DNA from: Rhizobiales bacterium CCH3-A5
GTDB lineage: Bacteria > Pseudomonadota > Alphaproteobacteria > Rhizobiales > Beijerinckiaceae
DNA: 64,000 bases
NCBI GenBank assembly: GCA_001556025.1
Contig: LSIB01000180.1
Span: 1 to 64,000 of the forward strand
Direction: 5' to 3'
The notes under the pieces are model-generated. The model saw only the letters and a list, made by a program, of their open reading frames with translations. It made no database searches and was not told the DNA's origin. Positions 51,246 to 61,706 of the stretch are shown here, in pieces. The stretch's first letter is position 1, and the number at the start of each line of letters is the position of its first letter. The translations under genes were made by a program, and so were the position numbers.

Positions 51246-52453
51246 ACATGTTTGAGGTGGTTCAGGACCTCCTGATTGACTGCATCGACGGACTCGAGCG
51301 CGCGATTGAGAGTGTCCCGCCCAACAGCGCCTCTCGCCATTTCGTAGAGGCTCTTCTTCTCGAGCCCGGCAGACGCGATCGCCGTCGTTTCGACCACGGC
51401 CGGCGCCAGCACGTCCGCTCCAAACAGCGATCGGAGGAGCGCTACGATGTTCACCTGCGGGACGTCGTGAGGATCGTGCCGCGTCAGCAGGTATCGGATG
51501 AAATCGTGCTTAAGGTCGCCACCGTTCTCCTGGATGACATGGAGGATGTCGCTCGTCATCTTGAGAAACTGATTCATGCTCGATACGTCGAGCATGGCCG
51601 GATGAACCGTTACGAGGAGAGCCGTAGCCGCGTAAAGCGCGCCAAGAGTCAGATATCCAAGCTGTGGAGGAGCGTCGATCAGCACGACGTCATAGTCGTC
51701 TTCGACGCTGTTGATCACGGAACGTAGCCGGCGAAAGAACATGCCTTCGCCGCGGCCTTCGCCACGAGCGATAGCCTGCGGCGTCTCATGCTCGTATTCC
51801 ATGAGCTCGAGATTACCCGGAACGAGGTCGACGCCGTCGAAATAGGTCTTTCGGATGACTTCGCGGAGCGGAACACGCAGGTCGTCGTCGTAGCGGATCG
51901 CTCCATAGACGGTCTGATTCTCGTCAACGTCCAATTCCGGCTGGAATCCGAACATCGTCGAAAGAGAAGCCTGCGGATCAAGATCGATCGCGAGAACGCG
52001 CAGTCCCTGAAGCGCAAGAAAATGCGCGAGGTGGACCGTTGTCGTCGTCTTTGCTGAACCACCCTTGAAATTGGCCACGGCGACGATCTGCAATTTTTCG
52101 CCAGGCCGCCGGCGCGGCAGGAAATTCAATGCTTCTTTCGGGCGCTTCTGTGCGAGATGCGCTCGAATCTCGTTGATTTGCGTGAGCGTATAGGCGCGGC
52201 GACGATTGTCCCTGCCATGAAGCTCGGGCGCCACGCTCTCGCCGTCCAGCGACATTTGCCTCAAGGTCGATTCGGCGATCCCGACCATTGCGGCGGCCTC
52301 GCGCGAGGTGAAAGTCTTCAGCGACTTTTTCGCTTCGGGAGGGTACATCTGTGATCGTAGCGACTGGAGCTGCGCCGCGAGCAGATGCGAGTGCCGCGTG
52401 ATCTTGGCGATCGACTCCTCGCTATCGGATTTATAGGCACTCACTGCGGTCAT
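51230..52453 (-). CDS. repA: RepA partition ATPase (ParA-type)
   Basis: 407 residues from the ATG at 52453; an upstream ATG at 52531 exists but the longer product exceeds the usual RepA length. Residues 40-90 hold a helix-turn-helix (FTSREAAAMVGIAESTLRQM) for autorepression. The Walker A-prime is VANFKGGSAKTTTT (near 130-138), with LAIDLDPQASLS and VVLIDAPPQLGYL. RepA positions plasmid copies with RepB and represses repABC. First gene of the operon. Confidence 0.93.
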   Translation of the reverse strand: MTAVSAYKSDSEESIAKITRHSHLLAAQLQSLRSQMYPPEAKKSLKTFTSREAAAMVGIAESTLRQMSLDGESVAPELHGRDNRRRAYTLTQINEIRAHLAQKRPKEALNFLPRRRPGEKLQIVAVANFKGGSAKTTTTVHLAHFLALQGLRVLAIDLDPQASLSTMFGFQPELDVDENQTVYGAIRYDDDLRVPLREVIRKTYFDGVDLVPGNLELMEYEHETPQAIARGEGRGEGMFFRRLRSVINSVEDDYDVVLIDAPPQLGYLTLGALYAATALLVTVHPAMLDVSSMNQFLKMTSDILHVIQENGGDLKHDFIRYLLTRHDPHDVPQVNIVALLRSLFGADVLAPAVVETTAIASAGLEKKSLYEMARGAVGRDTLNRALESVDAVNQEVLNHLKHVWGRP

Positions 52454-52541
52454 ATCGCTCTCGACGGAAATTTCCTGATAATCGCTGAAAAAACGTCGGG
52501 TGACGATTACGCGATTCCCGTGGGCGGTCAAATCCTATTTG

Positions 52542-52577
52542 GTTAACAGATACTTAACGACGTGCTCGCGCGGCACG
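52542..52577. promoter_or_regulatory. Two adjacent dyads between repA and traI
   Basis: GTTAA-N7-TTAAC (52542-52558) and CGTGC-N7-GCACG (52561-52577) lie side by side in the 387-base divergent repA-traI gap. The second has the GTGC/GCAC arms of TraR boxes but one base too wide. They are candidate RepA or TraR sites. Nothing else gene-like lies in the gap. Confidence 0.4.
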
Positions 52578-52809
52578 ATCGACTCGACCCGTCTGCGGCG
52601 TTTAGCGCATTGCAATCAATGCCATAGCTTCACGGCGAACCGAGCAACCAGCCTCGAGACCACTCATACTTTTATTAGGGTAAGACGATCACTATTCGGC
52701 GCGTGGCAACCGCCTTTCGGGCTCTCACTACGCCGACTCACCCTCGATTCCGAGAATCGCACTCATAAATTCGCTAGTCGCGGTCGCCATCGGATGGTGG
52801 CTTTTAGTT

Positions 52810-52832
52810 CTCCGACCTTCACGGATTCGGAG
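52810..52832 (+). promoter_or_regulatory. Hairpin enclosing the traI ribosome site
   Basis: CTCCGA (52810-52815) pairs with TCGGAG (52827-52832) around 11 bases. The right arm contains GGAG, the ribosome site of traI, 8 bases before the ATG. A folded leader would reduce translation. Functional effect is inferred. Confidence 0.45.
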
Positions 52833-52840
52833 CAATACGC

Positions 52841-53464
52841 ATGCGGGCCATCGCCGTCTCATCCAATACCAATAGTAATTCGGCCGTACTTCTCGATTCG
52901 ATGCACAGACTTCGCGCGCGCGTTTTCGGCGAGCGCATGAAGTGGGATGTCGTCGTCAAGGATGGCCGTGAGGCGGACGAGTTCGATGCTTGCCGACCGA
53001 CCTATGTGCTGGCGCTATCCGATACCAACCAGGTCGCCGGTTGCGCGCGACTGCTGCCGGCGACCGGACCGACATTGCTGTCGGTGCTGTTCCCTGAACT
53101 TGTCGATTCGGGGGCGTTCAACCCGCACGCAGCGATGATCGAGAGCTCGCGCTTCTGCGTCGACACGTCGATTGACACGGGGAGGGCAGGGCAGGCGCTT
53201 CACGACGCCACCTGGACTATGTTCGCCGCGATCATCGAATGGTCGATGGCGAACGGCTACCGCGAACTCATCACCGTCACCGATGTTCGCATCGAGCGAA
53301 TCCTACGCCGCGCGGGATGGCCGATGACGCGGATCGGCGAACCAAAGCCGATCGGAGACACGACTGCTGTGGTCGGCGTGCTTTTCACAGACGAAGCCAG
53401 CTTCGAGCGCGTGCGCCCTGCAAGCTACTTCTCCTCGATCAACCCGCTTCCGCAGGCGGCTTGA
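52841..53464 (+). CDS. traI: TraI acyl-homoserine-lactone synthase
   Basis: 207 residues of LuxI type: LRARVFGERMKWDV with R25, F29 and W35, EADEFD (46-49), GCARLLPATGPTL and ESSRFCV near 101-107. It makes the signal sensed by TraR at 8294. It is the first gene of the traI-trb operon, with trbB 15 bases downstream, so signal synthesis and the mating channel rise together. Confidence 0.93.
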   Translation: MRAIAVSSNTNSNSAVLLDSMHRLRARVFGERMKWDVVVKDGREADEFDACRPTYVLALSDTNQVAGCARLLPATGPTLLSVLFPELVDSGAFNPHAAMIESSRFCVDTSIDTGRAGQALHDATWTMFAAIIEWSMANGYRELITVTDVRIERILRRAGWPMTRIGEPKPIGDTTAVVGVLFTDEASFERVRPASYFSSINPLPQAA

Positions 53465-53479
53465 GAGGGACTCGACGCG

Positions 53480-54448
53480 ATGACGCAATTGCTCTCGCAT
53501 CCGCGTCTGATCCGCAAGCTGCAGGAGGCTCTCGGCGACCAGCTCTGCGTTGCGCTCGACGACGCTTCCGTGGTCGAGATCATGCTCAACCCGGACGGCC
53601 GGCTCTACATTGAACGCCTCGGTCACGGCATGGCCGCGGCCGGAGAGATGAGCAGCGCCGCAGCGGAGATCGTCATCGGCAGCGTCGCCCATGCTCTCAA
53701 TTCAGAGGCCGATGGGGAGCAACCGATCATCTCCGGGGAGCTTCCCATCGGCGGGCACCGGTTTGAGGGGCTACTGCCTCCGATCGTGAGAGCGCCGACC
53801 TTCACAATCCGCCGGCGTGCGTCACGGCTGATCCCACTGGACGACTATGTGAGAACGCGTGTGATGACCGAACGCCAGGCGGACATTATCCGCAACGGCG
53901 TCGCCTCGCGCCTCAACATCGTGATCTCCGGCGGAACGGGCTCGGGAAAAACGACGCTCGCGAACGCCATCATCGCCGAAATCAGCGAGACGGCGCCCGA
54001 CGATCGCGTCCTGATTCTCGAAGATACCGCCGAGATCCAGTGCCCGGCGGAAAACGCTGTCGCGCTCCACACGTCCGACACCGTCGACATGGCGCGGCTG
54101 CTGAAGAGCACCATGCGCCTGCGGCCCGATCGCATCATCGTCGGCGAGGTCCGCGACGGTGCGGCGCTCACGCTCCTGAAGGCGTGGAACACAGGCCATC
54201 CCGGAGGCGTCGCCACAGTCCACGCCAACACCGCGGAATCGGCGTTGCGCCGGCTCGAGCAATTGACCGCGGAAGCCAGCCAACAGCCGATGCGCGAGGT
54301 GATCGGCGAAGCGGTCGACCTTATCGTCTCGATCGAACGGACCACGAGAGGGCGCGTGCTGCGCGACATTCTTCACGTCAACGGCTTCGCCAACGGCCGC
54401 TACCAGACCGAATCCTATGTTTCGCAGGAGGAAGCCCATGTCGCATGA
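53480..54448 (+). CDS. trbB: TrbB, VirB11-like ATPase
   Basis: 322 residues with the secretion ATPase layout: [11 protein letters not shown] (150-160, Walker A), [14 protein letters not shown] (Asp box), [20 protein letters not shown] (Walker B region) and [10 protein letters not shown] with the His box. It is cytoplasmic and hexameric in the family, powering pilus assembly and DNA transfer. The stop overlaps trbC by 11 bases. Confidence 0.95.
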   Translation: MTQLLSHPRLIRKLQEALGDQLCVALDDASVVEIMLNPDGRLYIERLGHGMAAAGEMSSAAAEIVIGSVAHALNSEADGEQPIISGELPIGGHRFEGLLPPIVRAPTFTIRRRASRLIPLDDYVRTRVMTERQADIIRNGVASRLNIVISGGTGSGKTTLANAIIAEISETAPDDRVLILEDTAEIQCPAENAVALHTSDTVDMARLLKSTMRLRPDRIIVGEVRDGAALTLLKAWNTGHPGGVATVHANTAESALRRLEQLTAEASQQPMREVIGEAVDLIVSIERTTRGRVLRDILHVNGFANGRYQTESYVSQEEAHVA

Positions 54449-54821
54449 ACGCCTTGCCACCCGCCTGATTCTGGGGGTCGTGCTCGGCCTGCTGATCGCT
54501 CACCCGGCGCTTGCCTCGTCAGGCGGGAGCTTGCCTTGGGAAAGCCCACTCGAGCAGATCCAGAAATCCATCACCGGCCCGGTCGCCGGCTTCATCGCGC
54601 TCGCGGCCGTCGCGGTCGCCGGCGGCATGCTGATCTTCGGCGGTGAGCTCAATGATTTCGCGCGGCGACTGATGTATGTCGTGCTCGTCGCCGGCATCCT
54701 GCTCGGCGCCACGCAGATCGTCGCCCTGTTCGGCTCGACCGGCGCGTCCATTGGCACGGTAGCGTCAGCATCGAATAGTGCTCCCGTTCCGCCCGGAAGC
54801 AGGGCAGGGGCTCATGGCTGA
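54438..54821 (+). CDS. trbC: TrbC pilin precursor
   Basis: 127 residues from the ATG at 54438, preceded by AGGAGG. A signal segment (residues 8-25, [17 protein letters not shown]) is followed by two hydrophobic helices ([19 protein letters not shown] and [18 protein letters not shown]). The short polar C-terminus should be removed on maturation. TrbC becomes the cyclic pilin, processed with TraF. Overlaps trbD by 8 bases. Confidence 0.9.
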   Translation: MSHERLATRLILGVVLGLLIAHPALASSGGSLPWESPLEQIQKSITGPVAGFIALAAVAVAGGMLIFGGELNDFARRLMYVVLVAGILLGATQIVALFGSTGASIGTVASASNSAPVPPGSRAGAHG

Positions 54822-55113
54822 AGCCGGGTCCACGCTCGCACGCTCGCGCATCCATCGCGCACTCTCACGTCCCAACCTGCTGATGGGCGCTGACCGCGAG
54901 CTCGTCCTGCTGACGGGCCTTGCGGCGATCATTCTGATCTTCGTGGTTCTGACCTGGTATGCGGCGCTGTTCGGGGTCGCTATCTGGACAGTTGTCGTCG
55001 GTCTGCTGCGGATGATGGCGAAAGCCGATCCGGCGATGCGCCGCATCTACATACGCCATGTCGGCTACCGCCAGCACTATCGCCCGACTTCGTCGCCCTG
55101 GCGGCGTTTCTGA
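54814..55113 (+). CDS. trbD: TrbD, VirB3-like membrane protein
   Basis: 99 residues from the ATG at 54814. [19 protein letters not shown] is the VirB3-type start, followed by two membrane helices ([19 protein letters not shown] and [15 protein letters not shown]). It helps anchor the TrbE ATPase to the channel. Starts within trbC and ends 8 bases before trbE. Confidence 0.92.
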   Translation: MAEAGSTLARSRIHRALSRPNLLMGADRELVLLTGLAAIILIFVVLTWYAALFGVAIWTVVVGLLRMMAKADPAMRRIYIRHVGYRQHYRPTSSPWRRF

Positions 55114-55121
55114 GGTCCGGT

Positions 55122-57581
55122 ATGGTTGCTCTGCGTTCCTTTCGCCATTCCGGTCCGTCTTTCGCCGATCTCGTGCCCTATGCGGGCCTCGTCGATGACG
55201 GCGTCGTCCTTCTCAAGGACGGCTCGCTCATGGCCGGCTGGTATTTTGCCGGCCCGGATTCGGAGAGCTCGACGGACGCCGAGCGCAACGACGTCTCGCG
55301 CCAGATCAACGCCATTCTCGCCCGTCTCGGCTCAGGCTGGATGATCCAGGTCGAGGCGTTGCGCATTCCGACGACGCACTATCCAGCGCGCAAGGACGGC
55401 CATTTCCCCGATGCGGTCACGCGTGCGATCGACGAAGAGCGCCGCGGCCATTTCGAGCGGGAGAGAGGGCACTATGAAAGCCGGCACGCGCTCATCCTGA
55501 CCTGGCGGCCGCCTGAGCGGCGCAAGTCGGGCATCGCCAAATACGTCTATTCCGACAGGGACAGCCGCTCGGCGAGTTTCGCGGACACGGCGCTTGCGAA
55601 TTTCAGGACGTCGATCCGCGAGATCGAGCAATATCTGTCGAACCTGCTGTCGATCCAGCGCATGCGAACCCGCGAAACAACCGAGCGCGGTGGAGAGCGT
55701 GTCGCCCGCTACGACGAACTCTTCCAGTTCGTCCGCTTCTGCGTCACCGGGGAAAACCATCCGGTCCGGCTGCCCGATGTCCCGATGTATCTCGATTGGC
55801 TCGTCACCGCCGAATATGAGCACGGGCTGACGCCGACGGTCGATGGGCGTTTCGTTGGCGTCGTGGCCATCGACGGTCTGCCGGCCGAGAGCTGGCCGGG
55901 CATCCTGAACATCCTCGACCAGATGCCGCTGACCTATCGCTGGTCGTCACGCTTCATGTTCCTCGACGAGATCGAGGCGCGCGAACGCCTCGAGCGCACC
56001 CGCAAAAAGTGGCAGCAGAAGGTCAGGCCCTTCTTCGACCAGCTCTTCCAGACCCAGTCGCGTTCGGTCGACCAGGACGCCATGGCGATGGTCGCCGAGA
56101 CGCAGGACGCGATCGCCGAGGCGGCGTCGCAGCTCGTCGCCTATGGTTACTATACGCCGGTCATCGTGCTGCAGGAGCGCGACGCGGATCGGCTCCGCGA
56201 GAAATGCGAGGGCATTCGCCGCGTCATCCAGGCGGAAGGTTTCGGCGCGCGCATCGAAACGCTCAACGCGACGGAAGCGTTCCTCGGGTCGTTGCCTGGC
56301 AACTGGTATGCGAACATCCGCGAACCGCTGATCCATACCCGCAATCTCGCCGATCTGCTGCCGCTCAATTCCGTCTGGTCAGGAAACCCGGTCGCGCCAT
56401 GCCCGTTCTATCCGGAAGGCTCGCCGCCACTGATGCAGGTCGCCTCCGGCTCCACGCCCTTCCGACTGAACCTCCATGTCGACGATGTCGGACACAGCCT
56501 GATCTTCGGGCCGACAGGGTCCGGCAAATCCACGCTGCTGGCGCTGATCGCGGCGCAATTCCGCCGCTACAAGGACGCGCAGATCTTCGCCTTCGACAAA
56601 GGCCGTTCTCTCATGCCGCTGACGCTTGCCACCGGCGGCGATCACTACGAGATCGGCGGCGGGGCAGGGGAGGGGACTCAACTCGCTTTCTGCCCACTCG
56701 CGGAGCTCGGCACCGACGCCGACCGCGCCTGGGCCTCTGAATGGGTCGAGACGCTTGTCGTCCTGCAGGGCGTCGCGGTCACACCCGATCATCGCAACGC
56801 CATCTCGCGGCAGGTCTCGCTGATGGCCGCGGCGCCCGGACGCTCGCTGTCGGATTTCGTGTCGGGAGTTCAGATGCGCGAGATCAAGGACGCGCTGCAC
56901 CACTACACAGTCGACGGGCCTATGGGGCATTTGCTCGACGCCGAGCGCGACGGTCTCGTGCTCGGCGGTTTCCAGACCTTCGAGATCGAAGAGCTGATGA
57001 ACATGGGCGAGCGCAGCCTCGTGCCTGTCCTCACCTATCTCTTCCGGAGGATCGAGAAGCGCCTGACCGGCGCGCCGAGCCTGATCCTGCTCGACGAGGC
57101 CTGGCTGATGCTCGGCCATCCCGTCTTCCGCGACAAGATCCGCGAATGGCTGAAGGTGCTGCGCAAGGCCAATTGCGCAGTCGTGCTCGCCACGCAGTCG
57201 ATCTCGGATGCCGAGCGTTCCGGCATCATCGATGTGCTGAAGGAATCCTGCCCAACGAAAATCTGCCTACCGAACGGAGCGGCGCGTGAACCAGGAACGC
57301 GCGAATTCTATGAGCGCCTGGGATTCAACGAGCGGCAGGTCGAGATCGTCTCGAACGCGATCCCGAAGCGCGAATATTACGTCACCTCGCCCGATGGCCG
57401 GCGCCTCTTTGATATGGCGCTCGGGCCCGTCGCTCTCTCCTTCGTCGGGGCGGCCGGCCGCGACGATCTCAAACGCATCACCGCACTCAAGGCGGAACAC
57501 GGCCCCGCATGGCCGGCACATTGGCTCCAGACAAGGGGGATCGCGCATGCCGAAACGCTACTCGCCGATGACCAGGTTTGA
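55122..57581 (+). CDS. trbE: TrbE, VirB4-like ATPase
   Basis: 819 residues. CagE/TrbE/VirB N-terminal region (FADLVPYAGLVDDGVVLLKD) and a C-terminal ATPase with FGPTGSGKSTLLAL (Walker A, near 461-470) and LILLDEAWLML (Walker B, near 652-662). VirB4-like proteins energise pilin extraction and substrate transfer. Overlaps trbJ by 35 bases. Confidence 0.95.
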   Translation: MVALRSFRHSGPSFADLVPYAGLVDDGVVLLKDGSLMAGWYFAGPDSESSTDAERNDVSRQINAILARLGSGWMIQVEALRIPTTHYPARKDGHFPDAVTRAIDEERRGHFERERGHYESRHALILTWRPPERRKSGIAKYVYSDRDSRSASFADTALANFRTSIREIEQYLSNLLSIQRMRTRETTERGGERVARYDELFQFVRFCVTGENHPVRLPDVPMYLDWLVTAEYEHGLTPTVDGRFVGVVAIDGLPAESWPGILNILDQMPLTYRWSSRFMFLDEIEARERLERTRKKWQQKVRPFFDQLFQTQSRSVDQDAMAMVAETQDAIAEAASQLVAYGYYTPVIVLQERDADRLREKCEGIRRVIQAEGFGARIETLNATEAFLGSLPGNWYANIREPLIHTRNLADLLPLNSVWSGNPVAPCPFYPEGSPPLMQVASGSTPFRLNLHVDDVGHSLIFGPTGSGKSTLLALIAAQFRRYKDAQIFAFDKGRSLMPLTLATGGDHYEIGGGAGEGTQLAFCPLAELGTDADRAWASEWVETLVVLQGVAVTPDHRNAISRQVSLMAAAPGRSLSDFVSGVQMREIKDALHHYTVDGPMGHLLDAERDGLVLGGFQTFEIEELMNMGERSLVPVLTYLFRRIEKRLTGAPSLILLDEAWLMLGHPVFRDKIREWLKVLRKANCAVVLATQSISDAERSGIIDVLKESCPTKICLPNGAAREPGTREFYERLGFNERQVEIVSNAIPKREYYVTSPDGRRLFDMALGPVALSFVGAAGRDDLKRITALKAEHGPAWPAHWLQTRGIAHAETLLADDQV

Positions 57582-58362
57582 ATTTCTGCGCGGCGCGGCG
57601 GCCGCGGCGATCACGCTGCCGTTCATGACCAGGAGCGCATTCGCAGGTGGCGGTCTGACCGGGGGCGCCACCGAGTACACCCAGATGCTCAACAATGGCG
57701 AACTTATCTCGCTGGTCGGCAAGTCGGCCGAGCAGGTGAACAACCAGATCACGCAGATCACCCAGCTCGCGGAACAGATTCAGAACCAACTGAAAATCTA
57801 CACCAACATGCTGCAAAACACCGCACAGTTGCCGAGCCATATCTGGGGGCAGATTCAGAGCGATCTCAATCAGCTCCGCAACATCGTCAGCCAGGGACAG
57901 GGCATCGCCTTCTCGATGGGCAATATCGACGATGTGCTGAAGCAGCGCTTCCAGAGCTACAGCGACTTCAAGACCAGCCTGCCGAACAATGCCAGTTTCT
58001 CGTCGACCTATCAGACGTGGTCCTCGACCAATCGCGACACGATCAGCGGCACGCTGCGCGCCGCGGGACTGACCGCCGATCAATTCTCAAGCGAAGAATC
58101 GACGATGTCACAGCTTCGCTCCCAGTCGGAAAGCGCCGACGGCCAGATGAAGGCCCTGCAGGTCGGCCACCAGATCGCGGCGCAGGAAGTCGCGCAGATG
58201 CAGAAGCTGCGCGGGCTCGTCTCGCAGCAGATGACCATGATGGCGACCTGGTATCAGTCCGAGCAATCGGAAAAAGACCTATCGCAGGCGCGGCGGCAGG
58301 AATTCTTCAATTCGACGGCGCCGTCGACGTCCGGAGGACAGGAGATGCGGCCGAGATGGTGA
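57547..58362 (+). CDS. trbJ: TrbJ, VirB5-like protein
   Basis: 271 residues from the ATG at 57547; an ATG at 57568 is a possible second start. A signal peptide (FLRGAAAAAITLPFMTRSAF then AGGG) leads into a long helical body with a glutamine-rich coil (NNQITQITQLAEQIQNQLK), typical of VirB5/TrbJ minor pilus tip proteins. Its C-terminus GGQEMRPRW is shared with TrbK, because the 3' end carries the same ribosome-site sequence. Confidence 0.92.
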   Translation: MPKRYSPMTRFEFLRGAAAAAITLPFMTRSAFAGGGLTGGATEYTQMLNNGELISLVGKSAEQVNNQITQITQLAEQIQNQLKIYTNMLQNTAQLPSHIWGQIQSDLNQLRNIVSQGQGIAFSMGNIDDVLKQRFQSYSDFKTSLPNNASFSSTYQTWSSTNRDTISGTLRAAGLTADQFSSEESTMSQLRSQSESADGQMKALQVGHQIAAQEVAQMQKLRGLVSQQMTMMATWYQSEQSEKDLSQARRQEFFNSTAPSTSGGQEMRPRW

Positions 58363-58532
58363 GGCGCTCCGCCCTGATTATTGCGATCTGCGTCGGCGCG
58401 GCGGCAGTCCTCGGCATCTGGGTTTTCGTCGTCGGCCCGTCGAGCGAGGAACGGGCACGCGCGACGGAGTTTTTCGAGACGCCGCAAAAATACGACATGA
58501 AGAACGGTCAGGAGATGCGCCCGCGATGGTAG
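58356..58532 (+). CDS. trbK: TrbK-alt, putative entry exclusion protein
   Basis: 58 residues with one membrane helix (SALIIAICVGAAAVLGIWVF) and a short polar tail ending GQEMRPRW. There is no lipobox cysteine, unlike classical TrbK of RP4. The family is usually called TrbK-alt and is expected to block entry of a second copy. It overlaps trbJ by 7 bases and trbL by 7 bases. Confidence 0.8.
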   Translation: MVRRSALIIAICVGAAAVLGIWVFVVGPSSEERARATEFFETPQKYDMKNGQEMRPRW

Positions 58533-59701
58533 CTTCCTTTCGCTCCTCGAAAATCCTGACCGTCGCCGCCGTCGCGGGATTGGTTCTGTGGACGATCCAT
58601 CCGGCCGTGGCCGCTGACGGCAGCGTACTGACCACGGTGGAGAATCAGGTCGTCACAGCCGCGAAAGGCTGGGAAACAACGGTCACGAACGCCGCGAAAT
58701 CGCTGTTCTGGATTCTGGCCGGCATTGAGGTCGGTGTCGCCGCGGTCTGGCTCGCCATTCAGGCGGCGAGCATCGAAGCCTGGTTCGCCGAGCTGGTGCG
58801 CCGGATCATGTTCATCGGCTTCTTCGCCTTTGTCCTGACCCAGGGGCCGAGTTTCGCCAAAGCGGTCGTGGACAGCCTGTTCGAGATCGGTGGCGGCTCC
58901 GGCTCGGCCTCGCCGGCGAACGTCTTCAATGCCGGCCTGACGGTCGCGTCCGCGATGTCGCAGAAGATCTCCTTCGGCGTGTTTCAGGACAATGCGCTGG
59001 CGCTGTCGGCCTCGCTCGCCATGATCGTCAGTGTCATCGCCTTCTCGCTGGTTGCGGCGATCTTCCTCGCGGTGCTCGTCGAGATGTATGTCGGGCTTCT
59101 GGCCGGCATGATCATGCTCGGCCTCGGCGGCTCGTCCTTCACCAAGGACTTCGCGATCCGCTATCTCGTATACGCCTTCTCCGTCGGCATGAAGCTCATG
59201 TCGCTGGTGATGATCGCCAAGATCGGCTCCGACGTGCTGATCGGGCTCGCGCAGGACAGCACGGTCGGCGACCAATATCAAACCGCGCTCGCGGTAGCCG
59301 GAATCGCCGTCGTTATCTTCATCCTCGCAATGTACGTGCCGACCATCGTCCAGGGCGTCGTTCAAGGCGCATCGGTCAGCGGCGGCATGGAGGTGATCCG
59401 TCACGGATCGCAGGCTGCGAGTTTCGCGGCCGGCGGCGTGGCGCTCGGTGTCGGCGGGGCGAGCGCCGGCGCGGCCGCCTTCAGCGCGGCGCGCGCAGGC
59501 GGCTCATCGTTCGGGGGCGCTGCAATGGCCGGACTGCGTGGCGCGGCATCGGCCGGGGGCGCTCTCGCCTCGGCGGCGAGGGACAAGGCGATCGGTGCGC
59601 CCGGCGCCTATGCGGGCTCCCTGCTCGGCCTCGCCAACGCCAAACTCGACAAGGGGAGCAGCGGCTCGCCAACCCCGCCACCCGAGAAACATGACAAATG
59701 A
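58526..59701 (+). CDS. trbL: TrbL, VirB6-like polytopic membrane protein
   Basis: 391 residues: a signal-like N-terminus ([20 protein letters not shown]), at least five membrane helices (for example [60 protein letters not shown]), and an Ala/Gly-rich C-terminal tail ending PPPEKHDK. VirB6/TrbL forms the inner-membrane channel. Overlaps trbF by 4 bases. Confidence 0.93.
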   Translation: MVASFRSSKILTVAAVAGLVLWTIHPAVAADGSVLTTVENQVVTAAKGWETTVTNAAKSLFWILAGIEVGVAAVWLAIQAASIEAWFAELVRRIMFIGFFAFVLTQGPSFAKAVVDSLFEIGGGSGSASPANVFNAGLTVASAMSQKISFGVFQDNALALSASLAMIVSVIAFSLVAAIFLAVLVEMYVGLLAGMIMLGLGGSSFTKDFAIRYLVYAFSVGMKLMSLVMIAKIGSDVLIGLAQDSTVGDQYQTALAVAGIAVVIFILAMYVPTIVQGVVQGASVSGGMEVIRHGSQAASFAAGGVALGVGGASAGAAAFSAARAGGSSFGGAAMAGLRGAASAGGALASAARDKAIGAPGAYAGSLLGLANAKLDKGSSGSPTPPPEKHDK

Positions 59702-60381
59702 CGGACGAAACGCGCTTGGCTTCTCCAACAAGATCACCTGAAAATCCCTACATCGCCGCCCGCCAGGAATGGACTGAGCGCTATGGCTCGTACATCCGCG
59801 CCGCAACGGCATGGCGCATTGTCGGCATCACAAGCCTTGGTCTGGCGCTGATCAGCACGAGCTACGCGCTCTATCAGAGCACGCAGGTCAAACTCGTCCC
59901 CTACATCGTCGAGGTCGACAAGTTGGGCTCCGCGGTCAATGCGGGTTTTCCGGCGCAGATCGAATATGCCGATCCGCGCGTCGTGCGCGCGACGCTCGCC
60001 GGGTTCATCACGAACTTCCGCTCGGTGCCGCCGGATACCGTGGTCCAGAAGCAATACATCGACCGCGTCTACGCGATGCTGCGCACCACGGACCCCGCGA
60101 CCGAGAAGGTCAACGCCTGGTTCCGCTCGAGCTCGCCCTTTGAAAAAGCCAAGACCGCGACCGTCGCGATCGAGGTCAACAACGTCGTGCCGCTCTCGCC
60201 GCAATCGTTCCAGATCGACTGGACGGAATATGAGCGCGACCGGAAGGGCAAGGAAGTGGCGTCCCGACGCTTCCGGGGCGTGGCAAGCGTCGTGCTGATC
60301 CCGCCACAGGATGAGGCCGTGATCCGCCTCAATCCGATCGGGCTCTACATCAAGGACTTCGACTGGACCGCACAGATCTGA
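59698..60381 (+). CDS. trbF: TrbF, VirB8-like protein
   Basis: 227 residues with a short cytoplasmic start ([18 protein letters not shown]), one membrane helix ([20 protein letters not shown]) and a periplasmic VirB8/NTF2-like domain ([37 protein letters not shown]). Assembly factor of the channel. The ATGA overlap with trbL gives coupling. Confidence 0.93.
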   Translation: MTDETRLASPTRSPENPYIAARQEWTERYGSYIRAATAWRIVGITSLGLALISTSYALYQSTQVKLVPYIVEVDKLGSAVNAGFPAQIEYADPRVVRATLAGFITNFRSVPPDTVVQKQYIDRVYAMLRTTDPATEKVNAWFRSSSPFEKAKTATVAIEVNNVVPLSPQSFQIDWTEYERDRKGKEVASRRFRGVASVVLIPPQDEAVIRLNPIGLYIKDFDWTAQI

Positions 60382-60398
60382 AAGGCGCGCCCGTACCC

Positions 60399-61229
60399 AT
60401 GACTGCAACAAGATCAAAATTCCGGGCTGTCCTTCTGATCGCGACCGCCCTTGTATCCGTCACCGGCCTTCGTCCGAGCGCCGCCCAGAGCCTGACCGGC
60501 AAGGAGGTGAAGGGCATGGACATTTCCGGCCAGTGGCGCGGCCGGGCCGGGCTCGTGACGCGCGGCGCTGACGGCAAGGTGATCTTCCTCTACGGCGAGG
60601 TTCAGCCTTCCGTGGTCTGCTCGCCGCTTCAGGTCTGTGACATCGAACTCGATGGCGGCGAAATCGTGCGCGACGTTCTCGTCGGCGACACGGTGCGCTG
60701 GAAGGTCGAACCCGCGACCTCCGGCGCGACCGGAGGCCAGGCGATCCACCTCATCGTCAAGCCGACCGAGTCCGGCCTCGTCACCTCCATGGTGGTGACG
60801 ACCTCGCGGCGCACCTACCACATCCAGCTCAAGTCGCACCCGACCCAATATATGGCGCGCGTGGGCTTCGAGTATCCGGAGGACGTTTCCTCGCGCCTAG
60901 CCGACGTGAACGCACGGATCGAAGCCGGCGGGATCGGCGGCGTCCCGGCCGAGCAGTTGAACTTCAGCTATTCGGTTTCCGGCAGCGCCGGCTGGCGGCC
61001 GACCCGCGTCTATAGTGACGGCACGAAAACCTACATCCAGTTCCCCGCGTCGGTCGCCTCACGCGACGCGCCGGTCCTGTTCGTGGTCTCGGGCGGCCAG
61101 AACCGCATCGTCAATTACAGGATGAAGAGCAACGTGATGATCGTCGACTATGCAATCGACAAGGCGATCCTGATCTCCGGCGTCGGCTTCTGGCATCAAG
61201 AGAAAATCACGATTCAGAGGGGAGGGTAA
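60399..61229 (+). CDS. trbG: TrbG, VirB9-like protein
   Basis: 276 residues with a signal peptide ([20 protein letters not shown]) and a VirB9 CagX-type domain: [49 protein letters not shown] [19 protein letters not shown], and TYIQFPASV. VirB9 forms the outer-membrane core with TrbH/TrbI. Followed by trbH after 4 bases. Confidence 0.93.
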   Translation: MTATRSKFRAVLLIATALVSVTGLRPSAAQSLTGKEVKGMDISGQWRGRAGLVTRGADGKVIFLYGEVQPSVVCSPLQVCDIELDGGEIVRDVLVGDTVRWKVEPATSGATGGQAIHLIVKPTESGLVTSMVVTTSRRTYHIQLKSHPTQYMARVGFEYPEDVSSRLADVNARIEAGGIGGVPAEQLNFSYSVSGSAGWRPTRVYSDGTKTYIQFPASVASRDAPVLFVVSGGQNRIVNYRMKSNVMIVDYAIDKAILISGVGFWHQEKITIQRGG

Positions 61230-61233
61230 CACC

Positions 61234-61695
61234 GTGGCCAGTCATTTCCTCGCCCCCTTCCGGTTGCCCGCAGCCGCGGCCATCCTCACCGCCCTCCTTC
61301 TTTCCGGATGCTCGACCATCGGGACCGACGGGCTGGTGGCGAGCACCGCACCGGCCGAGTTGTCAGCGCCGACCGCCTCGGCAGTAGCGGGCGATCTCGT
61401 GCCGCGTCTTGCAGAGCAGATCGGGCAGGGCAAGGCGACGATCGTCCTGAAGCCGGACGGGTCCGCCTTCGGCTCAGCCCTTGAGGCCTCTCTTCGTGGC
61501 TGGGGCTACGCCGTGACGACCGACCAGGACACGAAGGATCCTCAGGCCATTCGTCTTGCCTATGTTCTCGGCTCGGTGGATGGGCAGATCCTTGCTCGCC
61601 TGTCGACAGGATCGATCGAGATCGGGCGCGTCTATTCCGCGACGGCGGCCGGCGCACAGCCGGCAAGCCCGCTCTCCGTCATGAAGCGCGGTTGA
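61234..61695 (+). CDS. trbH: TrbH, VirB7-like lipoprotein
   Basis: 153 residues from a GTG start with GGGGAGGG ribosome site. A lipobox LLSGC (in [14 protein letters not shown]) ends the signal region near residue 26, so it is an outer-membrane-associated lipoprotein. The rest contains an [20 protein letters not shown] segment. Works with TrbG in the outer-membrane complex. Confidence 0.9.
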   Translation: MASHFLAPFRLPAAAAILTALLLSGCSTIGTDGLVASTAPAELSAPTASAVAGDLVPRLAEQIGQGKATIVLKPDGSAFGSALEASLRGWGYAVTTDQDTKDPQAIRLAYVLGSVDGQILARLSTGSIEIGRVYSATAAGAQPASPLSVMKRG

Positions 61696-61706
61696 GGGGA
61701 GGGGAC

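Noticed and set aside
52542-52558. GTTAA-N7-TTAAC as parS
   Set aside because: 17 bases with an odd centre; the repABC parS consensus is a 16-base palindrome with GC at the centre.
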